DNA of 64,000 nucleotides from CAYVKM01 sp964452045 (GCA_964452045.1 CAYVKM010000009.1:1-64000); one strand, 5' to 3'; positions 53,293 to 62,507 are shown, counted from the stretch's first letter. A program made the numbers and translations. Notes: generated by a model from the letters alone, not told the origin.

Positions 53293-54669
53293 TTAATCGA
53301 TCTCTTCCATTACAGCCGTAAAATGTCGCAGAAAAGGAGGCTCGTAAATCAGTTTCAATCCTTTTAAAGACTGTTTTTTATCCCGAATTTTAACCATTGC
53401 TTCAGCTACATATTCAAGATGTGAACTGGTGTAGACTCGACGCGGAATAGCCAACCTGACCAATTCCAGTTCAGGATATTTCCACTGGCCGGTATTCGGA
53501 TCCTTTGCAGCAAACATCAGACTACCAATTTCCACCACCCGGATTCCGGCCTCCCGATACATCGCCACTGTGAGTGCCTGGCCGGGAAATTTGGATTGGG
53601 GAATATGGGGCAAGAATCGCTTGGCATCAATATAGACTGCGTGTCCTCCGATGGGTTTTACAATCGGGATTCCAGCCTCAGAAATCATATTTGCCAAATA
53701 AGCCGTATGTTGAATCCGGTACTGCAGATAGTCCTCGTGTAAAACATCCCGTAAACCGCGGGCTATCGCCTCCAGATCACGACCGGCTAATCCTCCGTAG
53801 GTGGGAAAACCTTCCTGAAGTATCAGTAAATTTTGCAGCTTTTGAAATAAATCCCCATCCCTCAGTGCAATAAATCCACCGATATTGACCATTGCATCTT
53901 TCTTGGCACTCACCCAACATCCATCTGCGTAAGAAAACATTTCCTTTACAATTGAATGAATCGATTTATCAGCATATCCCTGTTCTCGCAGTTTAATAAA
54001 ATAAGCATTCTCGGCAAATCGGGCAGCATCGATCAAAAGCTTTAGCTTATGCTTCTTACAAATTAGACTGATTTCTTTGATATTCTGTATGGATACCGGC
54101 TGTCCGCCACCACTATTATTCGTTATGGTTAAAGCTACTAAGGGAATATTCTCTCTTCCATGTTCTTCGATGACCTTTTCCAATTTTTGGGGATCCATAT
54201 TCCCCTTAAAGGGATGTTCCAGTTCGGGATCAAGACCCTCATCTATTACACAATCCAGAGCCACCGCACCTATAAATTCTATATTGGCCCGGGTTGTATC
54301 AAAATGAATATTGCTGGGAATAACATCTCCCTTTTTAGCCATTGTATGAAAGAGTATGTTTTCAGCAGCCCTTCCCTGATGCGTCGGGAGAATAAAATCA
54401 AAACCAAATATATCATTGACCGTTTCCTTCAAATGGTAAAAATTCCGGCATCCGGCATACGATTCATCTCCGGTCATTATTCCGGCCCACTGATTATCGC
54501 TCATGGCTGAAGTTCCGGAATCGGTTAACAAGTCAATAAAAATGGACTCTGCCGGCAGCTTGAATACATTAAATCCGGCCTCGCGGATCATATGGTCCCG
54601 TTCGGTCCGATCCAGAAGTTTAACAGGTTCAACAACTTTAATGCGAAACGGCTCAATTGGTGATTTCAT
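53293..54669 (-). CDS. tnaA: Tryptophanase (tryptophan indole-lyase)
   Basis: A PLP enzyme that splits L-tryptophan to indole, pyruvate and ammonia. Length 458. FIDLLTDSGTSAMSDNQWAG, THQGRAAENI, SAKKDAMVNIGG (PLP Lys) and RRVYTSSHLEY mark the beta-eliminating lyase family. Residues that separate tryptophanase from tyrosine phenol-lyase favour the former: FDTT (Asp where TPL has Thr), VVEIGS (no TPL Arg381 equivalent) and LRHFTA (His where TPL has Phe). The start was set at ATG 54669 with AGAGG upstream; an in-frame ATG at 54696 lacks such a site. No tnaC leader or tnaB permease is nearby. Confidence 0.93.
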   Translation of the reverse strand: MKSPIEPFRIKVVEPVKLLDRTERDHMIREAGFNVFKLPAESIFIDLLTDSGTSAMSDNQWAGIMTGDESYAGCRNFYHLKETVNDIFGFDFILPTHQGRAAENILFHTMAKKGDVIPSNIHFDTTRANIEFIGAVALDCVIDEGLDPELEHPFKGNMDPQKLEKVIEEHGRENIPLVALTITNNSGGGQPVSIQNIKEISLICKKHKLKLLIDAARFAENAYFIKLREQGYADKSIHSIVKEMFSYADGCWVSAKKDAMVNIGGFIALRDGDLFQKLQNLLILQEGFPTYGGLAGRDLEAIARGLRDVLHEDYLQYRIQHTAYLANMISEAGIPIVKPIGGHAVYIDAKRFLPHIPQSKFPGQALTVAMYREAGIRVVEIGSLMFAAKDPNTGQWKYPELELVRLAIPRRVYTSSHLEYVAEAMVKIRDKKQSLKGLKLIYEPPFLRHFTAVMEEID

Positions 54670-54732
54670 CCATAACCTCTTTTCAGACTTGTTCATTAAC
54701 TTTTGGTAAGCTTAAGGAATTAACCATTCGAT

Positions 54733-55098
54733 TTACAACAGGTTCTTTATCAGATTTTGAAATTTTTCAATTGTAAAAGGCTTGGCCAGAAACATTGCCC
54801 CGTCATCAACCAGTACTCTTTTCAGTTCATCAGAGACATTCAGGCCGCTGGTAAAGATCGCTTTTCCCCGAAAATCCGGATTATGTTCAACGATATCCTT
54901 ATAGAGCTGAAGCCCAGTTTTATCGGGCAGGGTAAGATCAATAATAAAATAGTCAAATTTATTTTGTTGCATTGTTTTGATTGCCTTTTCCGCATTTTCA
55001 GCAATCTGACCCTTTGCGCCAAAAACTTCGATCATATTCAAAATGATTGCTGACAGATCGGATTCATCTTCTATTATTAAGAAATTTTTTAATTCCAT
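54733..55098 (-). CDS. Single-domain response regulator (receiver only)
   Basis: A 121-residue CheY-like receiver. The phospho-acceptor is Asp54 (FIIDLTLPDKTG), the acidic pair is ED (10-11), the Thr is in IFTSG and the Lys in LAKPF. It has no output domain. It lies 63 bases upstream of tnaA on the same strand, so the two may be co-transcribed, and no kinase is near. It is distinct in sequence from the receiver at 8808. Confidence 0.9.
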   Translation of the reverse strand: MELKNFLIIEDESDLSAIILNMIEVFGAKGQIAENAEKAIKTMQQNKFDYFIIDLTLPDKTGLQLYKDIVEHNPDFRGKAIFTSGLNVSDELKRVLVDDGAMFLAKPFTIEKFQNLIKNLL

Positions 55099-55440
55099 GG
55101 TAATTATACCTCAGTATTCCCGCGAATTTGATTCTCAAAAGACCACTATATCCGTATTAATAAAATAATAAAAAACTTCTGATTTTCCATAGGAATATTC
55201 ATTTAGGATACACCGTTTCCTGAAAGCAGAAATTAGATATCCGTCAAAGAGTGAGTAAAATGTCAAAAAAATAAAAACCGGACAGCGACCTTTTTAAATT
55301 TCAGAATCACTACCCGGTTTTAAAATGGGAAGAATTTCAAAATTTGAACGAAGAAAAAATCCTTTCCGTAATCTATGTTTCGTTAATCTACTAACTGTTC
55401 AATCTGAAAAAGTAAAATCGAATTCTCTTTATGAATACCG
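55099..55440. other. 342-base intergenic region between receiver gene and tatA
   Basis: No gene is visible. It contains the strong minus-strand terminator of the tatA-side operon (55264-55321). The remaining part upstream of 55098 is AT-rich and should hold the promoter of the receiver gene. Confidence 0.6.
55264..55321 (-). terminator. Strong terminator ending the truA-to-tatA operon
   Basis: On the minus strand, AAAACCGGGTAGTGATT pairs along 17 positions (including G-U pairs) with GGTCGCTGTCCGGTTTT across a 14-base loop (55274-55321). The run TATTTTTTT follows. The stem is unusually long for an intrinsic terminator. Confidence 0.85.
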
Positions 55441-55689
55441 TTAACCTGCTAAATCGTCCTTTGCAGATGATTTCTCTTCTTTCTTGTTCCCGGTGCCAAC
55501 TTCGCTCTTCGGCACATTTTTGTCGTCTTTGGTGACATCAAGATCATCTTTTATGTTCTGAGTGGCATTCTTAAACTCATTTATCGAACGACCCAGAGAC
55601 TTTGCCAATTCCGGTAAGCGTTTGGCGCCAAACAGGATCAGGATAATCAAAAAGATAACAATTAATTCAGGAGGACCAATTCCAAACAT
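55441..55689 (-). CDS. tatA: TatA/E-type Sec-independent translocase subunit
   Basis: An 82-residue protein with the TatA layout: one N-terminal helix with GPPELIVIFLIILILFGAKRLPELAKSLG (in parts; FGAKRLPE is the FG-x-K-x-x-P hinge), an amphipathic helix and a charged tail rich in Lys, Asp and Ser. It carries folded proteins with twin-arginine signals, of which the DUF362 protein in this window is a candidate. AGGA lies before ATG 55689. tatB and tatC are not adjacent. It is the last gene before the long terminator. Confidence 0.94.
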   Translation of the reverse strand: MFGIGPPELIVIFLIILILFGAKRLPELAKSLGRSINEFKNATQNIKDDLDVTKDDKNVPKSEVGTGNKKEEKSSAKDDLAG

Positions 55690-55765
55690 ATTTACTTCCT
55701 TTTTATTAATTACAACTAAAATTAACTGAAAAAAACCAAATTAGCTATATATTTTTATGAAATCT

Positions 55766-56029
55766 TTACTGCGTCCATCTCAGGAAATAAGCGGCTATTC
55801 CAATCCCCAAAACACCGATCACATTTATTTTAACGCTAAAACCAAGGGTAAAGGTCAGAATAATAAGATTGAGTGTTGCCGGACCGACGCTAAATACCGC
55901 TGCTCTCAGGAAAAATTCTTTCACCACACCTACCGGTAAAATTAATGCTAATACCTCCCCCAGCGCGCTTCCAACAAAAGCTCCCAGTAAAATGATGACT
56001 AGTATCCAGCCTAAACTTTTTTTGCGCAT
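55766..56029 (-). CDS. DUF4321 small membrane protein
   Basis: An 87-residue protein with two or three hydrophobic segments (about 7-30, 48-65, 67-80). SLGWILVIILLGAFVGSALGEVL is the DUF4321-type opening, with small residues and a Gly-Glu. The function is unknown. It lies 20 bases after the purQ stop and 76 bases before tatA, probably in one transcript. Confidence 0.78.
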   Translation of the reverse strand: MRKKSLGWILVIILLGAFVGSALGEVLALILPVGVVKEFFLRAAVFSVGPATLNLIILTFTLGFSVKINVIGVLGIGIAAYFLRWTQ

Positions 56030-56049
56030 GGAGTATCTCTCCCAAAAAA

Positions 56050-56730
56050 TTAATTTTTTAAAGACTCAAATATGTATCGCCCGTCATCGGATCCAAGTAA
56101 CAATTCCATTGCCCGTTCCGGATGAGGCATCATTCCCAGAACATTTCCCTGTTTGTTGATAATCCCGGCAATATTATCCAGCGATCCATTGGGATTAGCT
56201 TCCGGTTTTGTTTCTCCATATTGATCTACGTATCGAAAAATTATTTGTTGATTATCCTGGAGTTCATTTAGACCTTTCTGGTCAATAAAATAATTGCCTT
56301 CCCCATGGGCGATGGGAATTTTTAGAATACGTTTTGATTCCAAAGATCTGGTAAAATGAGTATTTGAATTTTCTGTCCGGATAAAAACATGACGACAGAC
56401 AAAGCGTAAATCCTGGTTTCTCTTCAAAGCGCCAGGTAAAAGCCCGCATTCAGAAAGAATCTGAAAGCCGTTGCATATGCCCAGTACAGGTTTGCCATTT
56501 CCGGCAAAACGGATAACCTCATTCATGATCGGGGAAAATCTGGCCACAGCTCCAGCCCTGAGATAATCTCCATAAGAAAAACCACCGGGCAGGACAACCG
56601 CATCATAACCATCCAGAGAGACATCCTGATGCCAGATGAAATCTACCTGAAATCCCATCACTTTTTTCAGGGCATAGAACATATCATGATCACAATTTGA
56701 TCCGGGAAAAACAACCACGGCGTATTTCAA
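56050..56730 (-). CDS. purQ: Phosphoribosylformylglycinamidine synthase, glutaminase subunit
   Basis: The glutamine amidotransferase of FGAM synthase (step 4 of purine synthesis). The 226-residue protein has VVFPGSNCDHDM, VLPGGFSYGDYLRAGAVA, GICNGFQIL (nucleophile Cys about 86) and MMPHPERAME (catalytic His/Glu). It is adjacent to purS (1-base gap), as in the three-part PurSQL enzyme of Gram-positives and many others. The large subunit purL is not in the window. Confidence 0.97.
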   Translation of the reverse strand: MKYAVVVFPGSNCDHDMFYALKKVMGFQVDFIWHQDVSLDGYDAVVLPGGFSYGDYLRAGAVARFSPIMNEVIRFAGNGKPVLGICNGFQILSECGLLPGALKRNQDLRFVCRHVFIRTENSNTHFTRSLESKRILKIPIAHGEGNYFIDQKGLNELQDNQQIIFRYVDQYGETKPEANPNGSLDNIAGIINKQGNVLGMMPHPERAMELLLGSDDGRYIFESLKN

Positions 56731-56731
56731 T

Positions 56732-56977
56732 TTATTCCCCTGTTATTTCATAGGTAAAATCTTCGATTACCGGATTAGCCAGCAACTTCCGACAAGCTTC
56801 CTCAATTTTTTGAGCAGCAATCGCTTTATCAGATTCTGCTATCTCCAGTTCAATGAGCTTTCCGATACGAACATTCTGGATATTTTTAAATCCGAGGTGA
56901 TCCAGAGCGTTATTAACCGTTTTTCCCTGTGGATCGAGAATTCCCTTTTTTAATCTCACATTAATCACTGCTTTCAT
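56732..56977 (-). CDS. purS: Phosphoribosylformylglycinamidine synthase, PurS subunit
   Basis: An 81-residue ferredoxin-like-fold subunit that bridges PurQ and PurL: AVINVRLKKGILDPQGKTVNNAL, VRIGKLIELEI and CRKLLANPVIEDFTYEI are diagnostic. Its ATG overlaps the pssA stop by 4 bases and purQ follows after one base. Confidence 0.95.
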   Translation of the reverse strand: MKAVINVRLKKGILDPQGKTVNNALDHLGFKNIQNVRIGKLIELEIAESDKAIAAQKIEEACRKLLANPVIEDFTYEITGE

Positions 56978-57714
56978 TCTTTCTTGTCCTTTGAACTTTT
57001 TTGATTAGCTGAATCCTGGTTTCTAAAAATAGCCCAGATCAAACCTACCGGCCCGGATAAAACATAAAGCGCGGACAGCGGGAAAAATGATTCCTGGGGG
57101 AAAATGGCTATCAGGAGAATCCCAGTTAACACCACTAAAAACTTACGACGATTCGAGGCGCTGCTCTGAAAGGTTAAATTCGGGAAAGTGGCAAATCGAA
57201 AGCCGGTGACCATCATAATTGACACAGCAATAATAATAAATAGGAATACTTTTTCCCAGCGCAGATAACCCCAGATATTAAAATTAAAGATCACAAATGT
57301 TGAAATAGTGACTGCGGCTGCCGGAATGGGCAAACCTTCAAAAAATTCTTTATCGAATTTCTTTAACCGGACATTAAAACGAGCCAGACGGATGGATCCG
57401 AAAACAAGTGGTCCGAAGCTAATTAGGAGTCCGATCATTCCCCAGGATTTGAACGCTACGCTATAAACCAGGAAGGAAGTGGCAAAGCCAAATGATATAA
57501 CATCCGCTAGCGAATCGTATTCCACGCCAAACTGTGAGGAAGATTTGGTAAACCGGGCAACTTTGCCATCAATGGCATCCAACACTGCCGCTGCTACAAT
57601 CAGCCATGATGCCTGAACAAATTTGGCATTGGTTGCCAAGATAACCGAAAAGTAACCACAAAACAGATTGGCCATGGTCAAGGCGCTTGGAACCCAGGTT
57701 GTTTTTACCTTCAC
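56974..57714 (-). CDS. pssA: CDP-diacylglycerol-serine O-phosphatidyltransferase
   Basis: A 246-residue membrane enzyme that makes phosphatidylserine from CDP-diacylglycerol and serine. The CDP-alcohol phosphotransferase motif DGKVARFTKSSSQFGVEYD (48-66, then SLAD) is complete. About six to seven helices follow the type II PssA plan. It overlaps purS by 4 bases and psd by 4 bases. With psd it supplies phosphatidylethanolamine. Confidence 0.96.
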   Translation of the reverse strand: MKVKTTWVPSALTMANLFCGYFSVILATNAKFVQASWLIVAAAVLDAIDGKVARFTKSSSQFGVEYDSLADVISFGFATSFLVYSVAFKSWGMIGLLISFGPLVFGSIRLARFNVRLKKFDKEFFEGLPIPAAAVTISTFVIFNFNIWGYLRWEKVFLFIIIAVSIMMVTGFRFATFPNLTFQSSASNRRKFLVVLTGILLIAIFPQESFFPLSALYVLSGPVGLIWAIFRNQDSANQKSSKDKKE

Positions 57715-58364
57715 TTAAATTCCCCCAGAATTGTTTCGCCACCTTTTACTTTATCTCCTAAACTCACCTTCAAATCCACTGTGGCCGGATCGAAGTAAAC
57801 ATCCACTCTCGACCCATAGCGGATCATGCCCATGCGGTCGCCTGCCGTTACCTGATGTCCCTCCCGCAAAGTGCAGACAATGCGTCTGGCAATGATACCG
57901 GCAATCTGGGTAAACATGACTTTCCTTAGTGAGCTATCCACAATACCAATTGCCGTTTGTTCGTTATCCTCAGACGCCTTTTCATTAAAAGCCGGCAGAA
58001 ATGACCCTTTATTATAGCGAAAATATTCTACTTTTCCGGAAACCGGGACCCGGTTGACATGCACGTTGAAAACAGACAAAAATATACTGATCCTTTTGGT
58101 CTGGGCCTTAAAAAATTCATTTTCTATTACTTCGGCGATTTGGATGACTTTACCATCCGCCGGGGATAATATCGCATTCGGATTCTGCGGTATCTTTCTA
58201 TCCGGATCGCGGAAAAAGAACAAATTAAAGATGCTAAAAACCCCAATAATTAGTCCCAATACGGATAATACCGGATTTTTTAGGATATAAGCTAAAACCA
58301 CAAAAATCCCAAAAATTATCCAGCTAGCCAGAACCAAAACTATGCCAAATTTAGTTATAGGCAT
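57711..58364 (-). CDS. psd: Phosphatidylserine decarboxylase (short, archaeal-type proenzyme)
   Basis: A 217-residue protein that decarboxylates phosphatidylserine to phosphatidylethanolamine using a pyruvoyl group. Two N-terminal hydrophobic segments (7-27, 31-50) are followed by FRDPDR, SPADGKV (67-73) and FLSVFNVHVNRVP (95-107). The self-cleavage site GS (184-185) is in IRYGSRVDVYF. The short form fits bacteria that also have pssA next to it. Start and stop overlap neighbours by 4 and 10 bases respectively at most. Confidence 0.95.
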   Translation of the reverse strand: MPITKFGIVLVLASWIIFGIFVVLAYILKNPVLSVLGLIIGVFSIFNLFFFRDPDRKIPQNPNAILSPADGKVIQIAEVIENEFFKAQTKRISIFLSVFNVHVNRVPVSGKVEYFRYNKGSFLPAFNEKASEDNEQTAIGIVDSSLRKVMFTQIAGIIARRIVCTLREGHQVTAGDRMGMIRYGSRVDVYFDPATVDLKVSLGDKVKGGETILGEFK

Positions 58365-58373
58365 TTCAAAACC

Positions 58374-59075
58374 TTACTTTAATAAAATATCATGTAATTT
58401 CGGATAAACCTTTTTGGCTGATTCAGGTGTTATCTGATACATTTTTTTATCCAGCTTGCTGTCATCCTGCTGTGCCCAGACAACAAAAGTATCCGGGGAG
58501 ATTTCATCGCCCAAAATAACCTGATTTCCGGTTTTGCCAAATTCCAAAGTGAAATTGGCCAGGACTAACTGTTTCCTCTGGAAGAAGGATTTTAGAACGG
58601 CATTTACTTTGGTTGCAATCCGTTGAATAGTATTCATATCATTCCGGTCACAGAGTTCCAAAGCATAAGCATGATACTCATTAATCAACGGATTTTTTAA
58701 TTTCGCATTTTTCAAATACATTTCAATTACCGGAGTATTCAGCATTGCTCCTTCCTTCAATCCCAAACGCTTTGCCAGCGATTCACTGGCCAGATTCCAG
58801 ATGGTTAATTGAATGGGAATCATTTCCAGTTTCTTGACCAGAATGCTTTTCTCATCGAGTTTTTTAATATAATGGGTTGGAACATTATAACTGGCCAGGT
58901 ATTCGAAAATAAGCGAGGTAATATCTAAATTAATTGTTTTTTTACCCTTCAGAGTCACTTTTTTCGTACCGGTGACCGGTAAGTTATCCAGAAATTCCAT
59001 CACCAGTTGTTCTTCATGATCAGTCCGGTATAATTTTTTGGTTTGTCCTTCTGCAAGTACATCTTGAATTTTCAA
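58374..59075 (-). CDS. purC: SAICAR synthetase
   Basis: Joins CAIR and aspartate with ATP in purine synthesis. The 233-residue protein has an N-terminal GQTKKLYRT, the GTKKVTLKGKK and LASESLAKRLGLKEGAML elements, plus KLILGDEISPDTF-like landmark VILGDEISPDTF. The length is normal for the monofunctional bacterial enzyme. It lies 9 bases upstream of psd and 14 bases after purB. Confidence 0.95.
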   Translation of the reverse strand: MKIQDVLAEGQTKKLYRTDHEEQLVMEFLDNLPVTGTKKVTLKGKKTINLDITSLIFEYLASYNVPTHYIKKLDEKSILVKKLEMIPIQLTIWNLASESLAKRLGLKEGAMLNTPVIEMYLKNAKLKNPLINEYHAYALELCDRNDMNTIQRIATKVNAVLKSFFQRKQLVLANFTLEFGKTGNQVILGDEISPDTFVVWAQQDDSKLDKKMYQITPESAKKVYPKLHDILLK

Positions 59076-59089
59076 GAGAGTCCTCCGGT

Positions 59090-60385
59090 TTAAATAAGAT
59101 TTAGCTTTTTAAATACATAATTTACATTTTTCAGGCGGTTTCCCAAATTACAAATCAGATCAACTTCTTCCGGGGTTAAGAGTTTTTTAATTTCCTTATC
59201 CGCCATAAGGTTATCCTTAAATTCAGTTTTATTTTCCCATACCTTCATAGCATTCTGCTGTACCAGCCGGTAAGCCTCCTCTCGGCTCAATCCTTTCTCC
59301 ACCAATTTTAACAGCAATGGCTGGGAATAGATCAATCCATGGGTCAAATTTAAATTTCTTATCATATTTTCGGGATGAACAACCATTCCTTTAATCACCT
59401 GAATTGTCTTATAAAGCATATAATACAGAGTTATCGTCGCATCCGGAATAATAACCCGTTCCACCGAAGAATGAGAAATGTCCCTTTCGTGCCATAATGC
59501 TATATTTTCCATGGCGGTGGTTGCCCAGCCCCTGAGTAAACGGGCCATTCCACTGATTCGTTCGGATATAATCGGATTTTTTTTGTGTGGCATGGCGGAA
59601 GATCCCTTTTGCCCCTTTCCAAAAGGCTCTTCTGCTTCGAGTACCTCAGTTTTCTGCAAATGCCGGAGCTCCACTGCAATTTTCTCCAGGTTGGCACCAA
59701 TGACTGCCAGCGTATTCATATAGTAGGCATGCCGGTCCCGTTGAATAATCTGAGTGGATATTGGGGCCGGCTTCAAATTCAATTTTTTACAGACATATTC
59801 CTCCACACTCGGATCCAAATGATCGTATGTCCCCACCGCTCCCGATATTTGCCCATAGGAAATTAACTCCAGTGCATTTTCCAGCTGGACAATGCTTCTC
59901 AGGGTGTCGCTGTACCACAGGGCTAATTTTAATCCAAAGGTAACGGGTTCCGCATGGATACCATGGGTTCTGCCTACCATGATGGTATTTTTGTAAAGAA
60001 CTGCTTTTTCGCTTAAAATTATCTTTAAGTCATTCAATTTTTTCAGAATCAATTCCCCGGCCTGTCGCATCTGAACGGCAAGTGTGGTATCCAGAATGTC
60101 CGATGAGGTCATGCCAAAATGGATATAGCGGGAATTCGGCCCAACATATTCGGCTACATTGGTCAGGAAGGCAATAACATCATGCTGAACGGTTTCTTCG
60201 ATTTCCAAAATCCGTTTCACTTCAAAATCAGCCTTTTTTCGAATTTCCCGAACAGCTTTTTTAGGAATAATACCCAATTCAGCCTGGGCTTCACAGGCAA
60301 GGATCTCTATCTCCAACCAGATGGCAAATTTATTCTGGTCATCCCAAATTTTTCCAATTTCCGGCAAAGTATACCGTTCAATCAT
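59090..60385 (-). CDS. purB: Adenylosuccinate lyase
   Basis: A fumarase-superfamily enzyme that acts twice in purine synthesis (SAICAR and adenylosuccinate cleavage). The 431-residue protein has HFGMTSSDILDTTLA, MVGRTHGIHAEP (catalytic His) and the signature GSSAMPHKKNPI (flexible loop with catalytic Ser). Its ATG overlaps the stop of the protease gene by 4 bases. Confidence 0.97.
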   Translation of the reverse strand: MIERYTLPEIGKIWDDQNKFAIWLEIEILACEAQAELGIIPKKAVREIRKKADFEVKRILEIEETVQHDVIAFLTNVAEYVGPNSRYIHFGMTSSDILDTTLAVQMRQAGELILKKLNDLKIILSEKAVLYKNTIMVGRTHGIHAEPVTFGLKLALWYSDTLRSIVQLENALELISYGQISGAVGTYDHLDPSVEEYVCKKLNLKPAPISTQIIQRDRHAYYMNTLAVIGANLEKIAVELRHLQKTEVLEAEEPFGKGQKGSSAMPHKKNPIISERISGMARLLRGWATTAMENIALWHERDISHSSVERVIIPDATITLYYMLYKTIQVIKGMVVHPENMIRNLNLTHGLIYSQPLLLKLVEKGLSREEAYRLVQQNAMKVWENKTEFKDNLMADKEIKKLLTPEEVDLICNLGNRLKNVNYVFKKLNLI

Positions 60386-61605
60386 TTTTGCGAGCCGCCT
60401 TCTAATAATCTCATATTGATTTTTTTCTCTTCCTTATTCCGTAGGATAATTAAATCCAGCTTATCTCCCACCTGCAAATCCGTATCGGTGAGAATTGAGA
60501 TCAAACTTTCCGAATCGGTTACCCTATGGTTATTTACCTTGATGATAACATCTTCAGTCGCCAGTCCGGCTATTGCTGCGGAACTTCCGGGATCGACCTG
60601 AGTGATAATAACCCCGTCTTTGGTTTTCAGACCCAGTGCTTTGGTTATCACCGGATTCAGATCCTGTACCCTGAATCCCAGCCAGTAATTACGGTTAACT
60701 CCGCCCTTCTGCTTAATCTGATCGATTATCCTCAAAATGCGGTTTATCGGAATGGCAAATCCAATTCCAACTGATCCTTCTTCATAGCGGCTTCCGGTGA
60801 ATATAAACGTATTCATCCCTATCACCTGCCCCATGGCATTCACCAGCGGACCACCACTATTTCCGTGATTGATGGCGGCATCGGTCTGGATCATGTCCAT
60901 GTAGATTCGGCCTTCCGGGACTCTGCCCCAATCCCGGTTAATCGCACTGATTACCCCAACTGTAACTGTTGGCTGATCATTCAACTGGAAAAGTCCGAAA
61001 GGATTTCCCAGGGCAATGGCCCATTCACCGACTATCAGATCATCCGAATTGCCGGTCGGCAGATAGGGAAAATCATTTCCGGTAATTTTAAGCAGGGAAA
61101 TATCCGATACCTTATCTTTTCCCACCAGTTCTGCGTTATGTTTCTCTCCCCCTGGCAAAGTTACAATAATCTCAGTGCCTTCCCCCACCACATGGTCGTT
61201 GGTGACAATATATCCCTCTGGTGAAATGATAAATCCACTTCCCAGACTCTGCAATTTTTGTTCATATACCCGGTCTTTGAACAACTCGGGAAACAACTGT
61301 TGCCAGTATGGATCCGCCATATAGAATGGACTGCGCTGAGTGATTTTTACGATCTCAATCACATTAATACCAACCACTGCCGGACTGGCCGCTGCCGCGG
61401 CTTTGGTAATGGCATTCTGTCGTGATGTGGAAATGGTTTCGTTTCTTTGTAACAGGGAATCGGAAACGGTTTGCGCATTGGCGGACTTCAGGAAAAGCGA
61501 ATCATCACCGGAAGCGCGGTTATCATTATTTTGCTGGCATCTCGGTATGAAAGCCATAAATAGTAATAAAGCAAATGGAGTGAAAATTTTTAAAAACACT
61601 TTCAA
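60382..61605 (-). CDS. DegQ/HtrA-family serine protease, one PDZ domain
   Basis: A 407-residue periplasmic protease. Catalytic triad: His138 (TNDHVV), Asp168 (VSDISLL) and Ser250 (HGNSGGPLV). A single PDZ domain is at the C-terminus (about 305-400), so the layout resembles DegS/HhoA rather than DegP. The N-terminal signal or anchor ends near Cys23 (AFIPRC); Arg at -1 makes lipidation doubtful. It starts at TTG 61605, which has GGAG 5 bases upstream; no ATG fits. It is coupled by a 4-base overlap to purB, an unusual partner. Confidence 0.93.
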   Translation of the reverse strand: MKVFLKIFTPFALLLFMAFIPRCQQNNDNRASGDDSLFLKSANAQTVSDSLLQRNETISTSRQNAITKAAAAASPAVVGINVIEIVKITQRSPFYMADPYWQQLFPELFKDRVYEQKLQSLGSGFIISPEGYIVTNDHVVGEGTEIIVTLPGGEKHNAELVGKDKVSDISLLKITGNDFPYLPTGNSDDLIVGEWAIALGNPFGLFQLNDQPTVTVGVISAINRDWGRVPEGRIYMDMIQTDAAINHGNSGGPLVNAMGQVIGMNTFIFTGSRYEEGSVGIGFAIPINRILRIIDQIKQKGGVNRNYWLGFRVQDLNPVITKALGLKTKDGVIITQVDPGSSAAIAGLATEDVIIKVNNHRVTDSESLISILTDTDLQVGDKLDLIILRNKEEKKINMRLLEGGSQK

Positions 61606-61621
61606 TTTTTCTCCAAAATGA

Positions 61622-62359
61622 TTAATTGTAAAAAATTTCTTCCAGAAAAAGGCCGCGAGCCGGAGCAGCTACTCCAGCCTCAGTCCGGTCCTTCGATTTA
61701 AAAATCTGTTTGAACTGTTGCATGGTGAATCTACCACGGGAGACATCCATCATTGTGCCAACCAAGCCTCGAACCATACCATGTAAAAACCGGTTGGCCG
61801 AAATCCGATAAATCAAAAACTGATTTTCCTGTCGCCAGACAGATTCATGCACAGTACATACTTTGTGTTCCGCTTGGACTTGATATTTAACAAAGGCACC
61901 AAAATCGTGTTCACCAATGAGCAGTGCAGCCATTTCCTGCAATAAATCAAAATTGATTTTATGAAAATACTCCCAGCTGTATTTCCGATAGATTGCTGTC
62001 CGTTCCAGACTCACAAAATATTGATAAATGCGCTTCCTCGCATCAAACCGGGCATTAAAATCCAATGGGACCTGATCAACTTTTTTCACCACAATATCCA
62101 GAGGTAGATACGAATTAATGCCTTTCATGATTTTCGATAAGGCAATTTTTCTAGCCAATACGAAGTTGACCACCTGTCCCCGGGCATGAACCCCGGTATC
62201 GGTCCTTCCTGCTGCTGTCGTTGTCACTTTTTCTTGCGTCATCTGTTGAATAGCACTCTCCAAAGTTTCCTGAATACTATTTGCATTTTTCTGTCGTTGC
62301 CAACCGTGGTAATTTGTGCCATCGTATTCGATAACCAGCCGGATATTTCGTCTATCCAT
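61622..62359 (-). CDS. truA: tRNA pseudouridine(38-40) synthase
   Basis: Converts uridines 38-40 in the anticodon arm of tRNAs. The 245-residue protein has EYDGTNYHGWQRQ (11-23), the catalytic Asp54 (AAGRTDTGVHARGQ), LPLDIVV, FNARFDARKRIYQY and NRFLHGMVRGLVGTM. All are in normal order. It is first in the operon that runs through the purine and phospholipid genes to tatA. Confidence 0.97.
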   Translation of the reverse strand: MDRRNIRLVIEYDGTNYHGWQRQKNANSIQETLESAIQQMTQEKVTTTAAGRTDTGVHARGQVVNFVLARKIALSKIMKGINSYLPLDIVVKKVDQVPLDFNARFDARKRIYQYFVSLERTAIYRKYSWEYFHKINFDLLQEMAALLIGEHDFGAFVKYQVQAEHKVCTVHESVWRQENQFLIYRISANRFLHGMVRGLVGTMMDVSRGRFTMQQFKQIFKSKDRTEAGVAAPARGLFLEEIFYN

Positions 62360-62474
62360 AAAGCTCTGAGTATGAAAATGAACTTCGATGCAGGAAATAC
62401 TTTAGAATTTTATCTATACCCGAAATAAAATACTGGACAAGGAAAATTGCTTCAGACATTAAGAATATCCAAAA

Positions 62475-62483
62475 TTATCCACA
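62475..62483 (+). promoter_or_regulatory. Single consensus DnaA box
   Basis: TTATCCACA is an exact match to the consensus DnaA-binding 9-mer. It is alone; no box cluster or dnaA/dnaN gene is nearby, so an origin is not supported. It could be a regulatory or DnaA-titrating site, or chance. Confidence 0.35.
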
Positions 62484-62507
62484 AATCACTAAAACATAAT
62501 AAGACCG

